This document shows, in pieces, positions 8,810-16,332 of a DNA stretch of 64,000 bases. Below the pieces are notes generated by a model. It made no database searches. It worked only from the letters and a program-made list of their open reading frames with translations, and was not told where the DNA came from. Origin of the DNA: Streptomyces vilmorinianum. Lineage in GTDB: Bacteria; Actinomycetota; Actinomycetes; Streptomycetales; Streptomycetaceae. The position numbers and the translations under genes were made by a program. Within the stretch, counting starts at the first letter, position 1; every line of letters begins with the position of its first letter. The DNA lies in contig NZ_CP040244.1 of NCBI RefSeq assembly GCF_005517195.1, positions 6,528,001 to 6,592,000 on the forward strand, given 5' to 3'.

Positions 8810-9502
8810 ATGACTTCAGCCGTCCCGGACGTGACCCGGATAGAGCACACCTCGTCCCACCCGTCGCATCCGATCAAGCCACGGCTGAGAGGCTGGCTGC
8901 ACGCCGGGATGTTCCCCGCCGTGATCGTCGCGGGCCTCACGCTGGTCGCCCTCTCCGACTCGCCCCGCGCCCGGATCGCCTGCGGCGTGTACGTCCTCAC
9001 CGCCTGCCTGCTCTTCGGCATCAGCGCGCTCTACCACCGCGGCAACTGGGGACCGCGCGGCGAGGCCGTCCTGAGGCGCCTGGACCACGCCAATATCTTT
9101 CTCATCATCGCGGGCACCTATACCCCGCTGACGCTGCTGCTCCTCCCCGATTCCACCGGGCGGCCGCTGATGTGGGCGGTCTGGGTCGCGGCCGCGGCCG
9201 GCATCGCCTTCCGTGTCTTCTGGGTCGGCGCCCCTCGCTGGCTGTACACGCCCTGCTACATCGCGATGGGCTGGGCCGCCGTCTTCTTCCTGCCCGACTT
9301 CATGCGGGCCGGCGGCATCGCCGTCCTCGTGCTCGTCATCGTCGGCGGACTGCTCTACAGCGCGGGCGGCGTCATCTACGGCATGAAGCGGCCGAACCCG
9401 TCCCCCCGCTGGTTCGGGTTCCACGAGGTGTTCCACTCGCTGACCCTGGCGGCCTTCATCGTCCACTACGTCGGCATCTCGCTGGTCGCCTACACCGCGT
9501 GA
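8810..9502 (+). CDS. trhA: hemolysin III / TrhA (PAQR-type) membrane protein
   Basis: 230 residues from ATG 8810. Seven hydrophobic segments are visible, with the family markers SALYHRGNW after TM2, RLDHANIFLIIAGTYTP in TM3 and the C-terminal GFHEVFHSLTLAAFIVHY histidine pair. These histidines together form the metal site of PAQR/CREST proteins. The family affects membrane lipid homeostasis; the old haemolysin name is historical. TAGGTA at 8793-8798 lies close enough to the ATG for a short-leader or leaderless transcript. The gene's stop overlaps the GTG of the TetR gene (GTGA), so the two are coupled. Confidence 0.88.
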   Translation: MTSAVPDVTRIEHTSSHPSHPIKPRLRGWLHAGMFPAVIVAGLTLVALSDSPRARIACGVYVLTACLLFGISALYHRGNWGPRGEAVLRRLDHANIFLIIAGTYTPLTLLLLPDSTGRPLMWAVWVAAAAGIAFRVFWVGAPRWLYTPCYIAMGWAAVFFLPDFMRAGGIAVLVLVIVGGLLYSAGGVIYGMKRPNPSPRWFGFHEVFHSLTLAAFIVHYVGISLVAYTA

Positions 9503-10113
9503 GCGAGCCGCCCCCACCCCTCAGCCTGCGCGAGCGCAAGAAGCTCAGGACCCGCGCCGCGATCCGTCAGGCCACCTACCGGCTGATCGCCGAGCAGGGG
9601 TACGAAGCGGCCACCGTCGACCGGATCGCGGAGGCGGCCGAGGTCTCCCCCTCCACCGTCGTGCGCTACTTCCCCGTCAAGGAGGACATCCTCCTCACCG
9701 ACGAGGCCGACGCCCTCATGGAGGCCCGGCTGCGGGCCCGCCCCGCCGGCGAGGAGCCGCTGGAGTCCCTGCGCGCGGTCGTCCTCGACGCGGTGACGGC
9801 GGCCCTGGCAGACGCGCCGGAGGAGACCCTGCTGCGGGCCCGTCTCGTGGCCGAGATCCCGGCCGTACGGGCCCGGCTCACCGAGACCACCGCCGAGAGC
9901 GGCCGGCTCCTGGCCCACGCGATCGCCGAACGCACCGGCCGCGCCGCCGACGACCTGGAGGTACGGGTCTTCACCGCCGCGGTCCTCGGCGCCCTGCGCG
10001 AGGCCACCGTCCACTGGGCCGCGCACGGACGGCGGCCCGAGGACCTCGTCCCGCTCCTCGACCGGACGGTCGACGTCCTCAAGGGCGGCCTGACGCTCCG
10101 AGCGCTCCCCTGA
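9499..10113 (+). CDS. TetR/AcrR-family transcriptional regulator
   Basis: 204 residues from GTG 9499 in a GTGA overlap with trhA. The N-terminal helix-turn-helix is clear: RAAIRQATYRLIAEQGYE, then VDRIAEAAEVSPSTVVRYFP (about residues 15-58). The C-terminal ligand domain is all-helical and shows no binding residues I can interpret. Co-translation with trhA suggests it regulates membrane stress or its own operon, but the ligand is unknown. Its 3' end overlaps the convergent GH26-like gene by 35 bases, which would allow antisense interference between the two transcripts. Confidence 0.88.
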   Translation: MSEPPPPLSLRERKKLRTRAAIRQATYRLIAEQGYEAATVDRIAEAAEVSPSTVVRYFPVKEDILLTDEADALMEARLRARPAGEEPLESLRAVVLDAVTAALADAPEETLLRARLVAEIPAVRARLTETTAESGRLLAHAIAERTGRAADDLEVRVFTAAVLGALREATVHWAAHGRRPEDLVPLLDRTVDVLKGGLTLRALP

Positions 10114-11077
10114 CGACCCGGCCCGACTCCGGATTGTCGGCGCATCCCCACACCCCGTGCGGGCAGTAGTCCGTGAACGTCTGGTAGACGGGCCGGTGCC
10201 GCGCGAACCAGTCGAGCATCCCCCGTACGTACGCGGGGTTGTCACCGTTGCGGAAGAGACCCCATTCCGGATACGAGACGGGCTTGCCGTGCGCCGCCGC
10301 GAACCGCACATGGTGCGCGAGCCCGAAGTCCTCCGCCACCTGCTCCTCGAAGCCGAGCCCCTCGGGCTGGTCGTAGGCGTCCATCCCGATGATGTCGACG
10401 TACGCGTCGCCCGGGTAGCAGCGCGGCCACTCGACCGCGTCCCGCCCCCGGCTCGCGGTGAAGTCGAAGCGGAACCGCTGCCCCGGCACCTCCCGCAGCA
10501 CCCCCACGACCCGCTTCCAGTACGCCTTCCAGGCCTCGGGGTCGGGCCCGCAGCGATGGCTGTAGGTGGTGCCGTTCATCTCCCAGCCCAGGACGAGGAC
10601 GGCGTCGGAGAGCCGGTGCGCGACGAGCCGCTCCCCCAGCGTGCGGAAGTGGCCGTCGTACGCCCCCGCCGCCCCGCGCCGCAGCCCCGCCCGCACCTCG
10701 GCGTCCGGCAGCGCCTCCTCGCTGCGGTCGAGCAGCGGCACGTTCAGCACGAAGAGCCGCCCCGGCCGCTCCTCCTTCCACCGCGCCCACGGCTCGAAGA
10801 GCGCGGGATGGCCCTCGATGTTGGACCAGCGGTCGCCCGGAAGATACGTGTGCCCGACGGTCAGCGTCGCGCCGCCCAGCCAGCGCTGCACCTCGGCGAT
10901 CCGCCGCACCCCGGTCTCGTCGGAGCCGGTGAAGAAGCCGGACGGCACGGTCAGCCGCTCCGGTACGGCTTCGGGCGACCGGCCACCGGGCGCGATCCGG
11001 TCGTTCGGCAGGACGAGCGCGAGAACGGCCGCGAGCAGCACGATCAGTGCTGCCCGCGGCCAGGAGAGGAGGGTCAC
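10079..11077 (-). CDS. membrane-anchored GH26-like glycoside hydrolase
   Basis: 332 residues. An uncleaved-looking N-terminal hydrophobic segment (about 5-24) leads into a TIM-barrel domain with GH26-type catalytic blocks: GWEMNGT (acid/base candidate E166) and SYPEWGLF (nucleophile candidate E271). GH26 enzymes mostly cut beta-mannans or beta-1,3/1,4 glucans. The catalytic domain is closely related to that of the larger secreted protein at 29501-31258, sharing HTYLPGD, SNIE, MNGTTY.HRC, IIGMD.YDQP and TDYCPHGVW.C.DN. Only one base separates it from the VKOR gene. Two conserved cysteines near the C-terminus make the co-transcribed disulphide-forming gene meaningful. Confidence 0.75.
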   Translation of the reverse strand: MTLLSWPRAALIVLLAAVLALVLPNDRIAPGGRSPEAVPERLTVPSGFFTGSDETGVRRIAEVQRWLGGATLTVGHTYLPGDRWSNIEGHPALFEPWARWKEERPGRLFVLNVPLLDRSEEALPDAEVRAGLRRGAAGAYDGHFRTLGERLVAHRLSDAVLVLGWEMNGTTYSHRCGPDPEAWKAYWKRVVGVLREVPGQRFRFDFTASRGRDAVEWPRCYPGDAYVDIIGMDAYDQPEGLGFEEQVAEDFGLAHHVRFAAAHGKPVSYPEWGLFRNGDNPAYVRGMLDWFARHRPVYQTFTDYCPHGVWGCADNPESGRVVRGALGASGRP

Positions 11078-11078
11078 G

Positions 11079-11723
11079 TCAACTGGTCCAGAAGTCCCAC
11101 CATCGGGTCAGGATCAGCATCCCGATGATCCCGATGTGCAGGACGGGCAGCGCGAAGGTGAACTCGCCGAGGAAGGTCCGCAGTCCGCCGGGCGCCGGCA
11201 GGACACCTGTGCGCACGTTGTGCGAGGTGACGTACCAGAACATGACGATCGTGGCGACCCAGGCCAGACAGCACCACAGGCAGAGCGCGTTGATCTCGTA
11301 CAGCGACTGGTACATCAGCCAGGTGCAGAAGCCGACGCCGAACAGCATCCCGGCGTTCAGCCCGAGCCAGAACCAGCCGCGGTAACGGGCCCCGGCGAGG
11401 AGCCCGGCGCCGACGGCGACGACGGCCGCGTACGTCACGAGACCGAGCATCGGGTTCGGGAAGCCGAACACCGCCGCCTGCTCGCTCTTCATGATGCTGC
11501 CGCAGGACACGACCGGGTTGAGGCTGCACCCGGGCTGGAAGCCCGGGTCCTCGAGGAGGTGGAACTTGTCGAGCGTGATGACCCACCCGGCCAGCACCCC
11601 GGCCGCCCCGGTGATCACAAGCAGCAGGGCGAGGGCCCGGCTCGCGCCGAACGTCCCGACGCTCTCCCGGGCCTCCTCCTGCCGTTGCCCCGGCACCCCG
11701 CCCCGTACGTTCACCGTCGCCAT
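11079..11723 (-). CDS. vitamin K epoxide reductase (VKOR) family membrane protein
   Basis: 214 residues with about five TM segments. VKOR markers are present: the loop cysteines C66 and C74 (PGCSLNPVVSC), the conserved Ser/Asn in the same stretch, and the redox-active CLWC motif at 148-151 in a TM helix. Bacterial VKOR homologues reoxidise DsbA-like partners using quinones and so drive disulphide formation in exported proteins. It lies immediately upstream of, and one base from, the Cys-containing GH26-like enzyme, suggesting that protein as a client; that link is inference. No thioredoxin-like partner domain is fused or adjacent. Confidence 0.85.
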   Translation of the reverse strand: MATVNVRGGVPGQRQEEARESVGTFGASRALALLLVITGAAGVLAGWVITLDKFHLLEDPGFQPGCSLNPVVSCGSIMKSEQAAVFGFPNPMLGLVTYAAVVAVGAGLLAGARYRGWFWLGLNAGMLFGVGFCTWLMYQSLYEINALCLWCCLAWVATIVMFWYVTSHNVRTGVLPAPGGLRTFLGEFTFALPVLHIGIIGMLILTRWWDFWTS

Positions 11724-11744
11724 GACGCCGCGCCCCCTCTCCGC

Positions 11745-12248
11745 TCAGCCCTGCAGTCGCCGTACCGGCAGCAGGACGTGCGCCGCGGCCCCCACGACCG
11801 CGTCGTCGGTGACGAAGGCCTTCAGGCGCTCCTCCGTGAGGGCCTCGCCGGGCACGGCGTCGGGCCAGGGGCGCACGGAGCAGATGAGGTACGCGTGCCC
11901 GCTCTCCTTGGCGGCCGCCTCCCACTCCGCCGGCACCGGGCACTGCACCTTCATGAACGGCAGGGTGAGCACGGCCTGCTGGGCCTCGACGAGGAGATGC
12001 GCGCCGGTCGCGCGCTCCTCCGAGGCGTCGACCACCCGGTCCCCGAGCGGCAGGCCCATGCCCTCCAGGGCTGCCCGCATCGCTTCTTCACCGGCCTCGG
12101 GGCCGTCACGGCCGTCCCCGAGCGAGTAGACCATCAGAAAAGGAGTGACGGGCGAATCGTCGGTGGGTCCGATGGTCCACGGAACGACGGTGAGCGTTCC
12201 CAGCGGAGAATCGCTGCGCGCCTCGGAAACGACGTTGGAAGAGGTCAT
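11745..12248 (-). CDS. DUF5949-type conserved protein
   Basis: 167 residues from ATG 12248 (MTSSNVVSEARSD); an upstream in-frame ATG at 12281 adds residues without a better ribosome site. No signal peptide or TM segment is seen. The protein has alternating beta/alpha segments with conserved-looking LLVEAQQAVLTLPF, CPVPAEW and GHAYLICSVRPWPD blocks. I associate these with a Streptomyces-restricted family of unknown function (DUF5949); that name is from memory. It is divergent from the tyrosinase operon, and only 21 bases separate its stop from the VKOR start, so it may head the VKOR/GH26 operon. Confidence 0.65.
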   Translation of the reverse strand: MTSSNVVSEARSDSPLGTLTVVPWTIGPTDDSPVTPFLMVYSLGDGRDGPEAGEEAMRAALEGMGLPLGDRVVDASEERATGAHLLVEAQQAVLTLPFMKVQCPVPAEWEAAAKESGHAYLICSVRPWPDAVPGEALTEERLKAFVTDDAVVGAAAHVLLPVRRLQG

Positions 12249-12333
12249 GAATCCGGATGCTAGTGGCCGAACAGCCACCACCCCGCGCCGAATTCACCCG
12301 ATCGGCCGACATTCATCCCGCTGCCATATCCCC

Positions 12334-12361
12334 CGGAACGAAGTCGCGTTTCCATCGTTGT
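12334..12361 (+). promoter_or_regulatory. sigma-BldN-like promoter of the tyrosinase operon
   Basis: CGGAAC (12334-12339), 16 bases, CGTTGT (12356-12361). This differs by one base in each box from the CGTAAC-N16-CGTTGA pattern known for the developmental ECF sigma factor BldN. Expected start is about 12368, leaving a leader of about 31 bases with AGGAGAT before the ATG at 12399. Four other surface-protein genes in the window have the same arrangement. Confidence 0.6.
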
Positions 12362-12398
12362 GCCCAGAGGGCAATTGCCGACCACCAGGAGATCACTC

Positions 12399-12788
12399 AT
12401 GATCGTCCCGCGCCGCGTCGCACTGCGGTCCCTCTTCACCCTGACCGTCGCCGCCTTCACCGGCGGTGCACTGGCCCGGATCGCCACCACGCCGGGCTCG
12501 GAAGAGCCCTCCGTCGTGGTCTTCGACGAGATGTACGGGGGACACCGCATCCAGGCCCGCGCCGGCGCCGCGGGCGTGCCGGAAGTCCTCGTCGACGGCA
12601 GGCCGCTGCATCTGATGCGCTGCGCCGACGGCGGCTATCTCACCCCCATCGACCACTACCAGACCTATCCGACGCCGCTGGCGGCCACCCGCGCGGCCGT
12701 GGACGAGCTGGGGTCCGCCCCGCTGACCCGCTTCGCCGCCGCCCACGGCGTCCACCCGGGAGGGAGCCCGCGTGGCGTACACACGTAA
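12399..12788 (+). CDS. melC1: tyrosinase copper chaperone (MelC1/caddie protein)
   Basis: 129 residues from ATG 12399 with AGGAGAT upstream. A twin-arginine-like N-terminus (PRRVALRSLFTLTVAAFTGGAL) precedes the mature caddie domain. The domain contains VVFDEMYGGHRIQ, the copper-handling MRCADGGYLTPIDHYQTYPTP segment and a His-rich tail (AAHGVHPGG). MelC1 binds apo-tyrosinase, delivers copper and exports the complex by hitch-hiking on its own Tat signal, since MelC2 has none. The stop codon overlaps the MelC2 start by 17 bases, a typical coupling. The MelD1/D2-type intracellular paralogue is an alternative name. Confidence 0.9.
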   Translation: MIVPRRVALRSLFTLTVAAFTGGALARIATTPGSEEPSVVVFDEMYGGHRIQARAGAAGVPEVLVDGRPLHLMRCADGGYLTPIDHYQTYPTPLAATRAAVDELGSAPLTRFAAAHGVHPGGSPRGVHT

Positions 12789-13638
12789 GAACCAGCGCGA
12801 CCTGACGAGCGCCGAGCGGAAGAAGTTCGTCGCGGCGGTCCTGGAGCTCAAGCGCAGCGGGACGTACGACGACTTCGTCCGTACGCACATCGACTACTAC
12901 GTCGCCGACGGCGACAAACGCCTCCGCGTGGCCCACATGACCCCCAGCTTCCTGCCCTGGCACCGCAAGTTCCTGCTGGAGTTCGAGCGGGCGCTGCGCA
13001 AGATCGACCGGACCGTGACCGTGCCGTACTGGGACTGGACCCAGGACAACACCCCGGCCGCCTCCCTGTGGAACGACGACTTCATGGGCGGCAACGGGCG
13101 CCGCGACGACCTCCAGGTGATGACCGGCCCGTTCGCGTACGCGGGCGGACGCTGGACCGTCAAGCACGGCATGACCGAAGGCCGCTTCCTGACCAGGGAC
13201 TTCGGCCGCCCCCGTGACCCGATCACGCTGCCGACCAAGGCCCAGCTCGACGAGGTGATGAAGGAGACCGTGTACGACGTGGAGCCCTGGAACTCCACGA
13301 GCACGACGGGGTTCCGCAACGCGATCGAGGGCTGGGCCCCGGGCCGCGGCAACGAGCGCTTCCGTATCCACAACCGGGTGCACCGCTGGGTCGGCGGGCT
13401 GATGCTCGGCGGCGCCTCCGTCAACGATCCGGTCTTCTGGCTCCACCACTCCTTCGTCGATCTGGTCTGGTCGCGCTGGCAGCAGCGCTACCCACAGGCC
13501 GGCTATCTGCCCACGGACCCCCCGCAGCTGGGCGAGTCGCAGTACCGCAGGATCGCCGCCCGTGACGAGAAGATGGGGCCCTGGGACATCACCCCGGCCG
13601 AGATGCTCGACCACAGCGGCATCTACCGGTACGCGTAG
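12772..13638 (+). CDS. melC2: tyrosinase (type-3 copper monooxygenase)
   Basis: 288 residues from GTG 12772. Both copper sites are complete: CuA H39, H55 and H64 (VRTHIDYY, VAHMTPSFLPWHRKF) and CuB H200, H204 and H226 (RIHNRVHRW, VFWLHHSFVD). The enzyme hydroxylates monophenols and oxidises diphenols to quinones, leading to melanin. No signal peptide is present, consistent with export or maturation on MelC1. The coding frame is intact and ends just before a strong terminator shared with the convergent chaplin. The promoter pattern suggests expression during aerial development rather than constitutively. Confidence 0.95.
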   Translation: MAYTRKNQRDLTSAERKKFVAAVLELKRSGTYDDFVRTHIDYYVADGDKRLRVAHMTPSFLPWHRKFLLEFERALRKIDRTVTVPYWDWTQDNTPAASLWNDDFMGGNGRRDDLQVMTGPFAYAGGRWTVKHGMTEGRFLTRDFGRPRDPITLPTKAQLDEVMKETVYDVEPWNSTSTTGFRNAIEGWAPGRGNERFRIHNRVHRWVGGLMLGGASVNDPVFWLHHSFVDLVWSRWQQRYPQAGYLPTDPPQLGESQYRRIAARDEKMGPWDITPAEMLDHSGIYRYA

Positions 13639-13653
13639 GGGCACCCACGCAGA

Positions 13654-13691
13654 GGAGCGGCCCCCCGGCCGGTGTGCCGGGGGGCCGCTCC
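13654..13691. terminator. bidirectional terminator, 16-bp stem
   Basis: GGAGCGGCCCCCCGGC (13654-13669), a 6-base loop, then its perfect complement (13676-13691). It lies between melC2 and the convergent chaplin gene. Confidence 0.85.
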
Positions 13692-13707
13692 GTGCTGCGA
13701 GGGGGGA

Positions 13708-13974
13708 TCAGCCGCCGTAGCCACCGTTGTGGCCGTCGACGTTCGCGCAGGAGTTGCCGAACGCCGGGTTGATCAGGCCGATGACGGTGACGGTGTTGCC
13801 GCAGAGGTTGACCGGGACGTGGACCGGGACCTGGACGACGTTGCCGGAGCCGACACCGGGCGAGTGGGCGGCGACAGCCTCGGCGCCCGAGTCGGCGACG
13901 GCCATGCCGGCTCCGCTGAGGGCAACGGCACCCGTGCCGGCGAGGACAGCGGCAGCCTTCGCGATGCGAGACAT
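13708..13974 (-). CDS. short chaplin with Gly/His-rich C-terminal extension
   Basis: 88 residues from ATG 13974 with AAGGAG upstream. Signal peptide about 1-27 (ending MAVADS), then one chaplin domain: HSPGVGSGNVVQVPVHVPVN, LCGNTVTVIGLINPAFGNSC, with the two cysteines that form the loop disulphide. Short chaplins self-assemble into amyloid fibrils at the aerial hypha surface and lower water surface tension. Unlike the other two chaplins here, it ends in an extra DGHNGGYGG tail after the domain. No sorting signal is present. A sigma-BldN-like promoter lies at 14031-14058. Confidence 0.95.
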   Translation of the reverse strand: MSRIAKAAAVLAGTGAVALSGAGMAVADSGAEAVAAHSPGVGSGNVVQVPVHVPVNLCGNTVTVIGLINPAFGNSCANVDGHNGGYGG

Positions 13975-14030
13975 CAAGAACTCCTTGGACGTGGAAAAGG
14001 CGACCGCGAGAATCACGGCCACGCTCCCGT

Positions 14031-14058
14031 TCAACGCCGAATTGGCGCACGAGTCACG
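14031..14058 (-). promoter_or_regulatory. sigma-BldN-like promoter of chaplin gene
   Basis: On the minus strand: CGTGAC (14058-14053), 16-base spacer, CGTTGA (14036-14031). The -10 box is an exact match and the -35 differs by one base from the BldN pattern. Start expected near 14024, about 50 bases before the ATG. Confidence 0.7.
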
Positions 14059-14265
14059 GCCTTTAGGCCGGACGGGACGAAAATAGTGAGAGCAAGGCCC
14101 GCAGACCGGTGGTGCGCCCGCCGTCGGATACGACGGAGCGAACCGGGGATCTGCGGGCCACGGCCATGCGACCAGCCTTCTGTTGCAACGAGCAACGACC
14201 CCTCGGGTGGCGGGGAAGAATCGTGTCTTCACCCGCCGGGCCATTGGTCGTACAAAAGAACGCGG

Positions 14266-14778
14266 TCAGGCCGTCGGCTGCGCCAGACCCAGCTGCGAGT
14301 CCAGCGCACCGCTCACCGCGGGGGCGAGGACGCCCACCTGCGGCACGGCGAGGTCCGGCAGCCCGAGCCGGTCACCGCGCGGAGCGACGACCGGGTTGCC
14401 GACCGTCGCGCCCGGGGTGGCCGCCTTCAGGGGCGAGCGCGGGGTGGTGAACAGGGCCTTGCCGGGCTCGCTGCCTTCGATGACCTCGGGCAGCGGGGCG
14501 GCGATGACGGTCTCCGGGAGGGTGCTGGCGATCGGCACCCGCGGCAGGCTGACGTCCGGCAGCACGCCGGACTGCCCCTCGTGGAAGCCGGTGGGCCCAC
14601 CCGGCACGGGCAGGGGGACCCCGGTGGCCACCGAGGGGGCGTCCATCGGGATCACCGGCTCCAGACCCTGGAGCGGAACGATCACCGGTGCCTCGGCGGC
14701 TGCGGCGGGGGAGGCCATGGCCGCGGAGGCGAGAGCGGTCATGAGGATTCCCATGCCGGCTTGAGATCGCAGATTCAT
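14266..14778 (-). CDS. secreted protein of unknown function (Pro/Val-rich)
   Basis: 170 residues from ATG 14778, the first start that places a clean signal peptide at the N-terminus (cleavage near ASPAAAAEA, residue about 27). The mature part is low in charge and rich in Pro, Val, Leu and Gly, with recurring L-P-x-V and P-x-P-G blocks (VLPDVSLPRVP, LPETVIAAPLPEV, LGLPDLAVPQVG). It contains no cysteine after the signal and no enzymatic motif. Its place inside a run of chaplins and other exported proteins, and a BldN-like promoter at 14881-14908, suggest a role in the spore or aerial envelope. I do not recognise the family. Confidence 0.7.
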   Translation of the reverse strand: MNLRSQAGMGILMTALASAAMASPAAAAEAPVIVPLQGLEPVIPMDAPSVATGVPLPVPGGPTGFHEGQSGVLPDVSLPRVPIASTLPETVIAAPLPEVIEGSEPGKALFTTPRSPLKAATPGATVGNPVVAPRGDRLGLPDLAVPQVGVLAPAVSGALDSQLGLAQPTA

Positions 14779-14880
14779 GACTGCGTACACGCCCTTCAGA
14801 GCAGTTGTCGACGGTGCGGTGGTGCTGTGCTCTGAGAACGAGCCCTCCGGACGGAACGTCGCGAAATTCGCCTGTGTGCA

Positions 14881-14908
14881 GCAACGCCGAAGGCCCCCAC
14901 CGGTGACG
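14881..14908 (-). promoter_or_regulatory. sigma-BldN-like promoter of secreted-protein gene
   Basis: Minus strand: CGTCAC (14908-14903), 16 bases, CGTTGC (14886-14881), one mismatch in each box. The -35 lies inside the terminator hairpin of the upstream LPDTG gene, so the two elements share DNA. The chance of coincidence is higher here than for the chaplin promoter. Confidence 0.45.
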
Positions 14909-14917
14909 GCGGGGGCC
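14892..14917 (-). terminator. hairpin terminator after the LPDTG surface-protein gene
   Basis: GGCCCCCACCG (14892-14902) pairs with CGGCGGGGGCC (14907-14917), 10 of 11 positions, around a GTGA loop. Confidence 0.7.
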
Positions 14918-14945
14918 ATGATTGACGGTTTGTCAGTGTGGAGCG

Positions 14946-15902
14946 TCAGTGTCGGCGCTCAGACCGTCCGGCTCGTGCGGCACGGCCCGCCCGGAGGTAC
15001 ACGACGGTTCCACCGATCAGCAGGGCGGCGCTCCCGGCGGCGGCGCCCATCACCACGGTATCGCTGGCACCGGTGTCGGGGAGCTCGGGCTTGGGCGGCT
15101 TCGTGTGCGGAGGCTTCGTGTGCGGAGGCTGGGTGGTCGGCGGCTGGGTGGTCGGCGGCGGGGTGGTCGGCGGCTTCGTCGTCGGCGGCTGCGTCGTCGG
15201 CGGCGGGGTGGTCGGCGGCTTCGTCGTCGGCGGCTGCGTTGTCGGCGGCGGGGTGGTCGGCGGCTTCGTCGTCGGCGGCTTCGTGTGCGGAGGCTTCGTG
15301 TGCGGAGGCTGGGTGGTCGGCGGCTGGGTCGTCGGCGGCGGGGTGGTCGGCGGCTTCGTCGTCGGCGGCTGCGTTGTCGGCGGCGGGGTGGTCGGCGGCT
15401 TCGTCGTCGGCGGCTGGGTCGTCGGCGGCGGGGTGGTCGGCGGCTTCGTCGTCGGCGGCTGGGTCGTCGGCGGCGGGGTGGTCGGCGGCTTCGTGTGCGG
15501 AGGCTTCGTGTGCGGAGGCTTCGTGTGCGGAGGCTGCGTCGTCGGCGGCTTCGTGTGCGGAGGCTGCGTCGTCGGCGGCTTCGTGTGCGGAGGCTGCGTG
15601 GGGTGATCCGGATGGCCCGGGTTGCCGGGGTGGTCCGGGTTCCCCGGGTGGTCCGGGCCGTCGCCGTCCCCGTAGCCGTCGGGCTCGTCCTTGCCCGGGG
15701 CACAGAGGTCGCCGAGCTCCATGTGGTGCTCGCCGCACAGGTTCTCGGGAAGGGGGATCTGAAGATGGTTGCCCGTGCCGGGGGCGGGTGAGTCACCCGT
15801 ACCACCCGTGGAGTTCGCCGCGATGGCGAAGCCTCCGGTCAGCGACAGGATGCCCGTCGCGGCCGCGGCAGTGAGCAGCTTCCGGCTGATGATGGATCGC
15901 AT
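14946..15902 (-). CDS. cell-wall-anchored protein: degenerate chaplin domain, 34-unit pentapeptide stalk, LPDTG
   Basis: 318 residues. Signal peptide about 1-29. Residues about 38-68 (SPAPGTGNHLQIPLPENLCG and onward to a second Cys) align with the first half of a chaplin domain but lose the NPAFGN half. Residues 101-270 are 34 consecutive five-residue units of the form [TH]T[KQP]PP, a likely stiff, possibly glycosylated stalk across the wall. Then LPDTG (274-278), a TM helix and a basic tail (RAGRAARAGRSERRH) make a complete sortase signal. Classical long chaplins have two chaplin domains and LAxTG, so this is an unusual relative. It is probably a sheath-linked spacer protein. Confidence 0.85.
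   Translation of the reverse strand: MRSIISRKLLTAAAATGILSLTGGFAIAANSTGGTGDSPAPGTGNHLQIPLPENLCGEHHMELGDLCAPGKDEPDGYGDGDGPDHPGNPDHPGNPGHPDHPTQPPHTKPPTTQPPHTKPPTTQPPHTKPPHTKPPHTKPPTTPPPTTQPPTTKPPTTPPPTTQPPTTKPPTTPPPTTQPPTTKPPTTPPPTTQPPTTQPPHTKPPHTKPPTTKPPTTPPPTTQPPTTKPPTTPPPTTQPPTTKPPTTPPPTTQPPTTQPPHTKPPHTKPPKPELPDTGASDTVVMGAAAGSAALLIGGTVVYLRAGRAARAGRSERRH
15093..15602 (-). repeat. 15-bp tandem repeats encoding the PT-rich stalk
   Basis: About 510 bp made of 15-bp units, each encoding [TH]T[KQP]PP. Unit order shows higher-order blocks, e.g. the TTPPP-TTQPP-TTKPP triplet repeated several times. This indicates past expansion by recombination or slippage, and the length is likely to vary between strains. 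Confidence 0.95.
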
Positions 15903-16332
15903 ACCGCTCTTCCTCTGGAGAAAGGGAGAGACCGGCGGGGACCCCCCTCGCTCCGACCGGCCTGTCCACGCACCGAGTACGTCAGTCGACGACGAACTCG
16001 TTACGGAACGTAGGGCTCAGGGACACCGGGCAGATACGCCGCAGACCGCGGCGCGAGGTCGAGCACTGCCGTCCTCGGTCTCTCATGGGCCAACCTTCCG
16101 TGGGGGGTTGGCGAGAGCCTAAGAACGGCACGCTGCGGAAAGCCGGGACCACACGGCAGCTGATCAGAAAATCATTCGATCAGCCGATCACTATGGGTAG
16201 CGGCAGGTGCCGGTGAGAGCGTCCGCCGAGGCCGGGCGGAGCGAGGGTTTCGATCCAGGAGGGTCGGGACCGCGTCGACGCGGTCGCCCGCGCCGCGGAA
16301 GTACGCGGTGGGGCGGTTCTGCTGAGCGAGTG
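15903..16332. other. 430-bp non-coding region between surface genes
   Basis: No credible gene. It contains the 5' region of the LPDTG gene with AAAGGGAGAG as ribosome site. A perfect CGTAAC on the minus strand (16005-16000) lacks a matching BldN -10. An AT-richer stretch at 16160-16195 has three GATCAG/GATCAC copies. A perfect 18-bp palindrome lies at 16268-16285. Confidence 0.6.
16268..16285. repeat. perfect 18-bp palindrome
   Basis: GACCGCGTCGACGCGGTC reads the same on both strands. It lies about 50 bp beyond the stop of the small secreted gene at 16333. It may be an operator or part of a weak terminator; there is no spacer loop, which favours a protein-binding site. Confidence 0.5.

Noticed and set aside
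15093..15602. Regular 15-bp repeats that might suggest a CRISPR array or minisatellite
   Set aside because: They are in phase with an open secreted-protein gene, have no spacers and encode a proline-rich stalk.
16000..16005. Perfect CGTAAC as a BldN -35 for the LPDTG gene
   Set aside because: No CGTTGA-like box at 15-17 bases; the nearest candidates match poorly.
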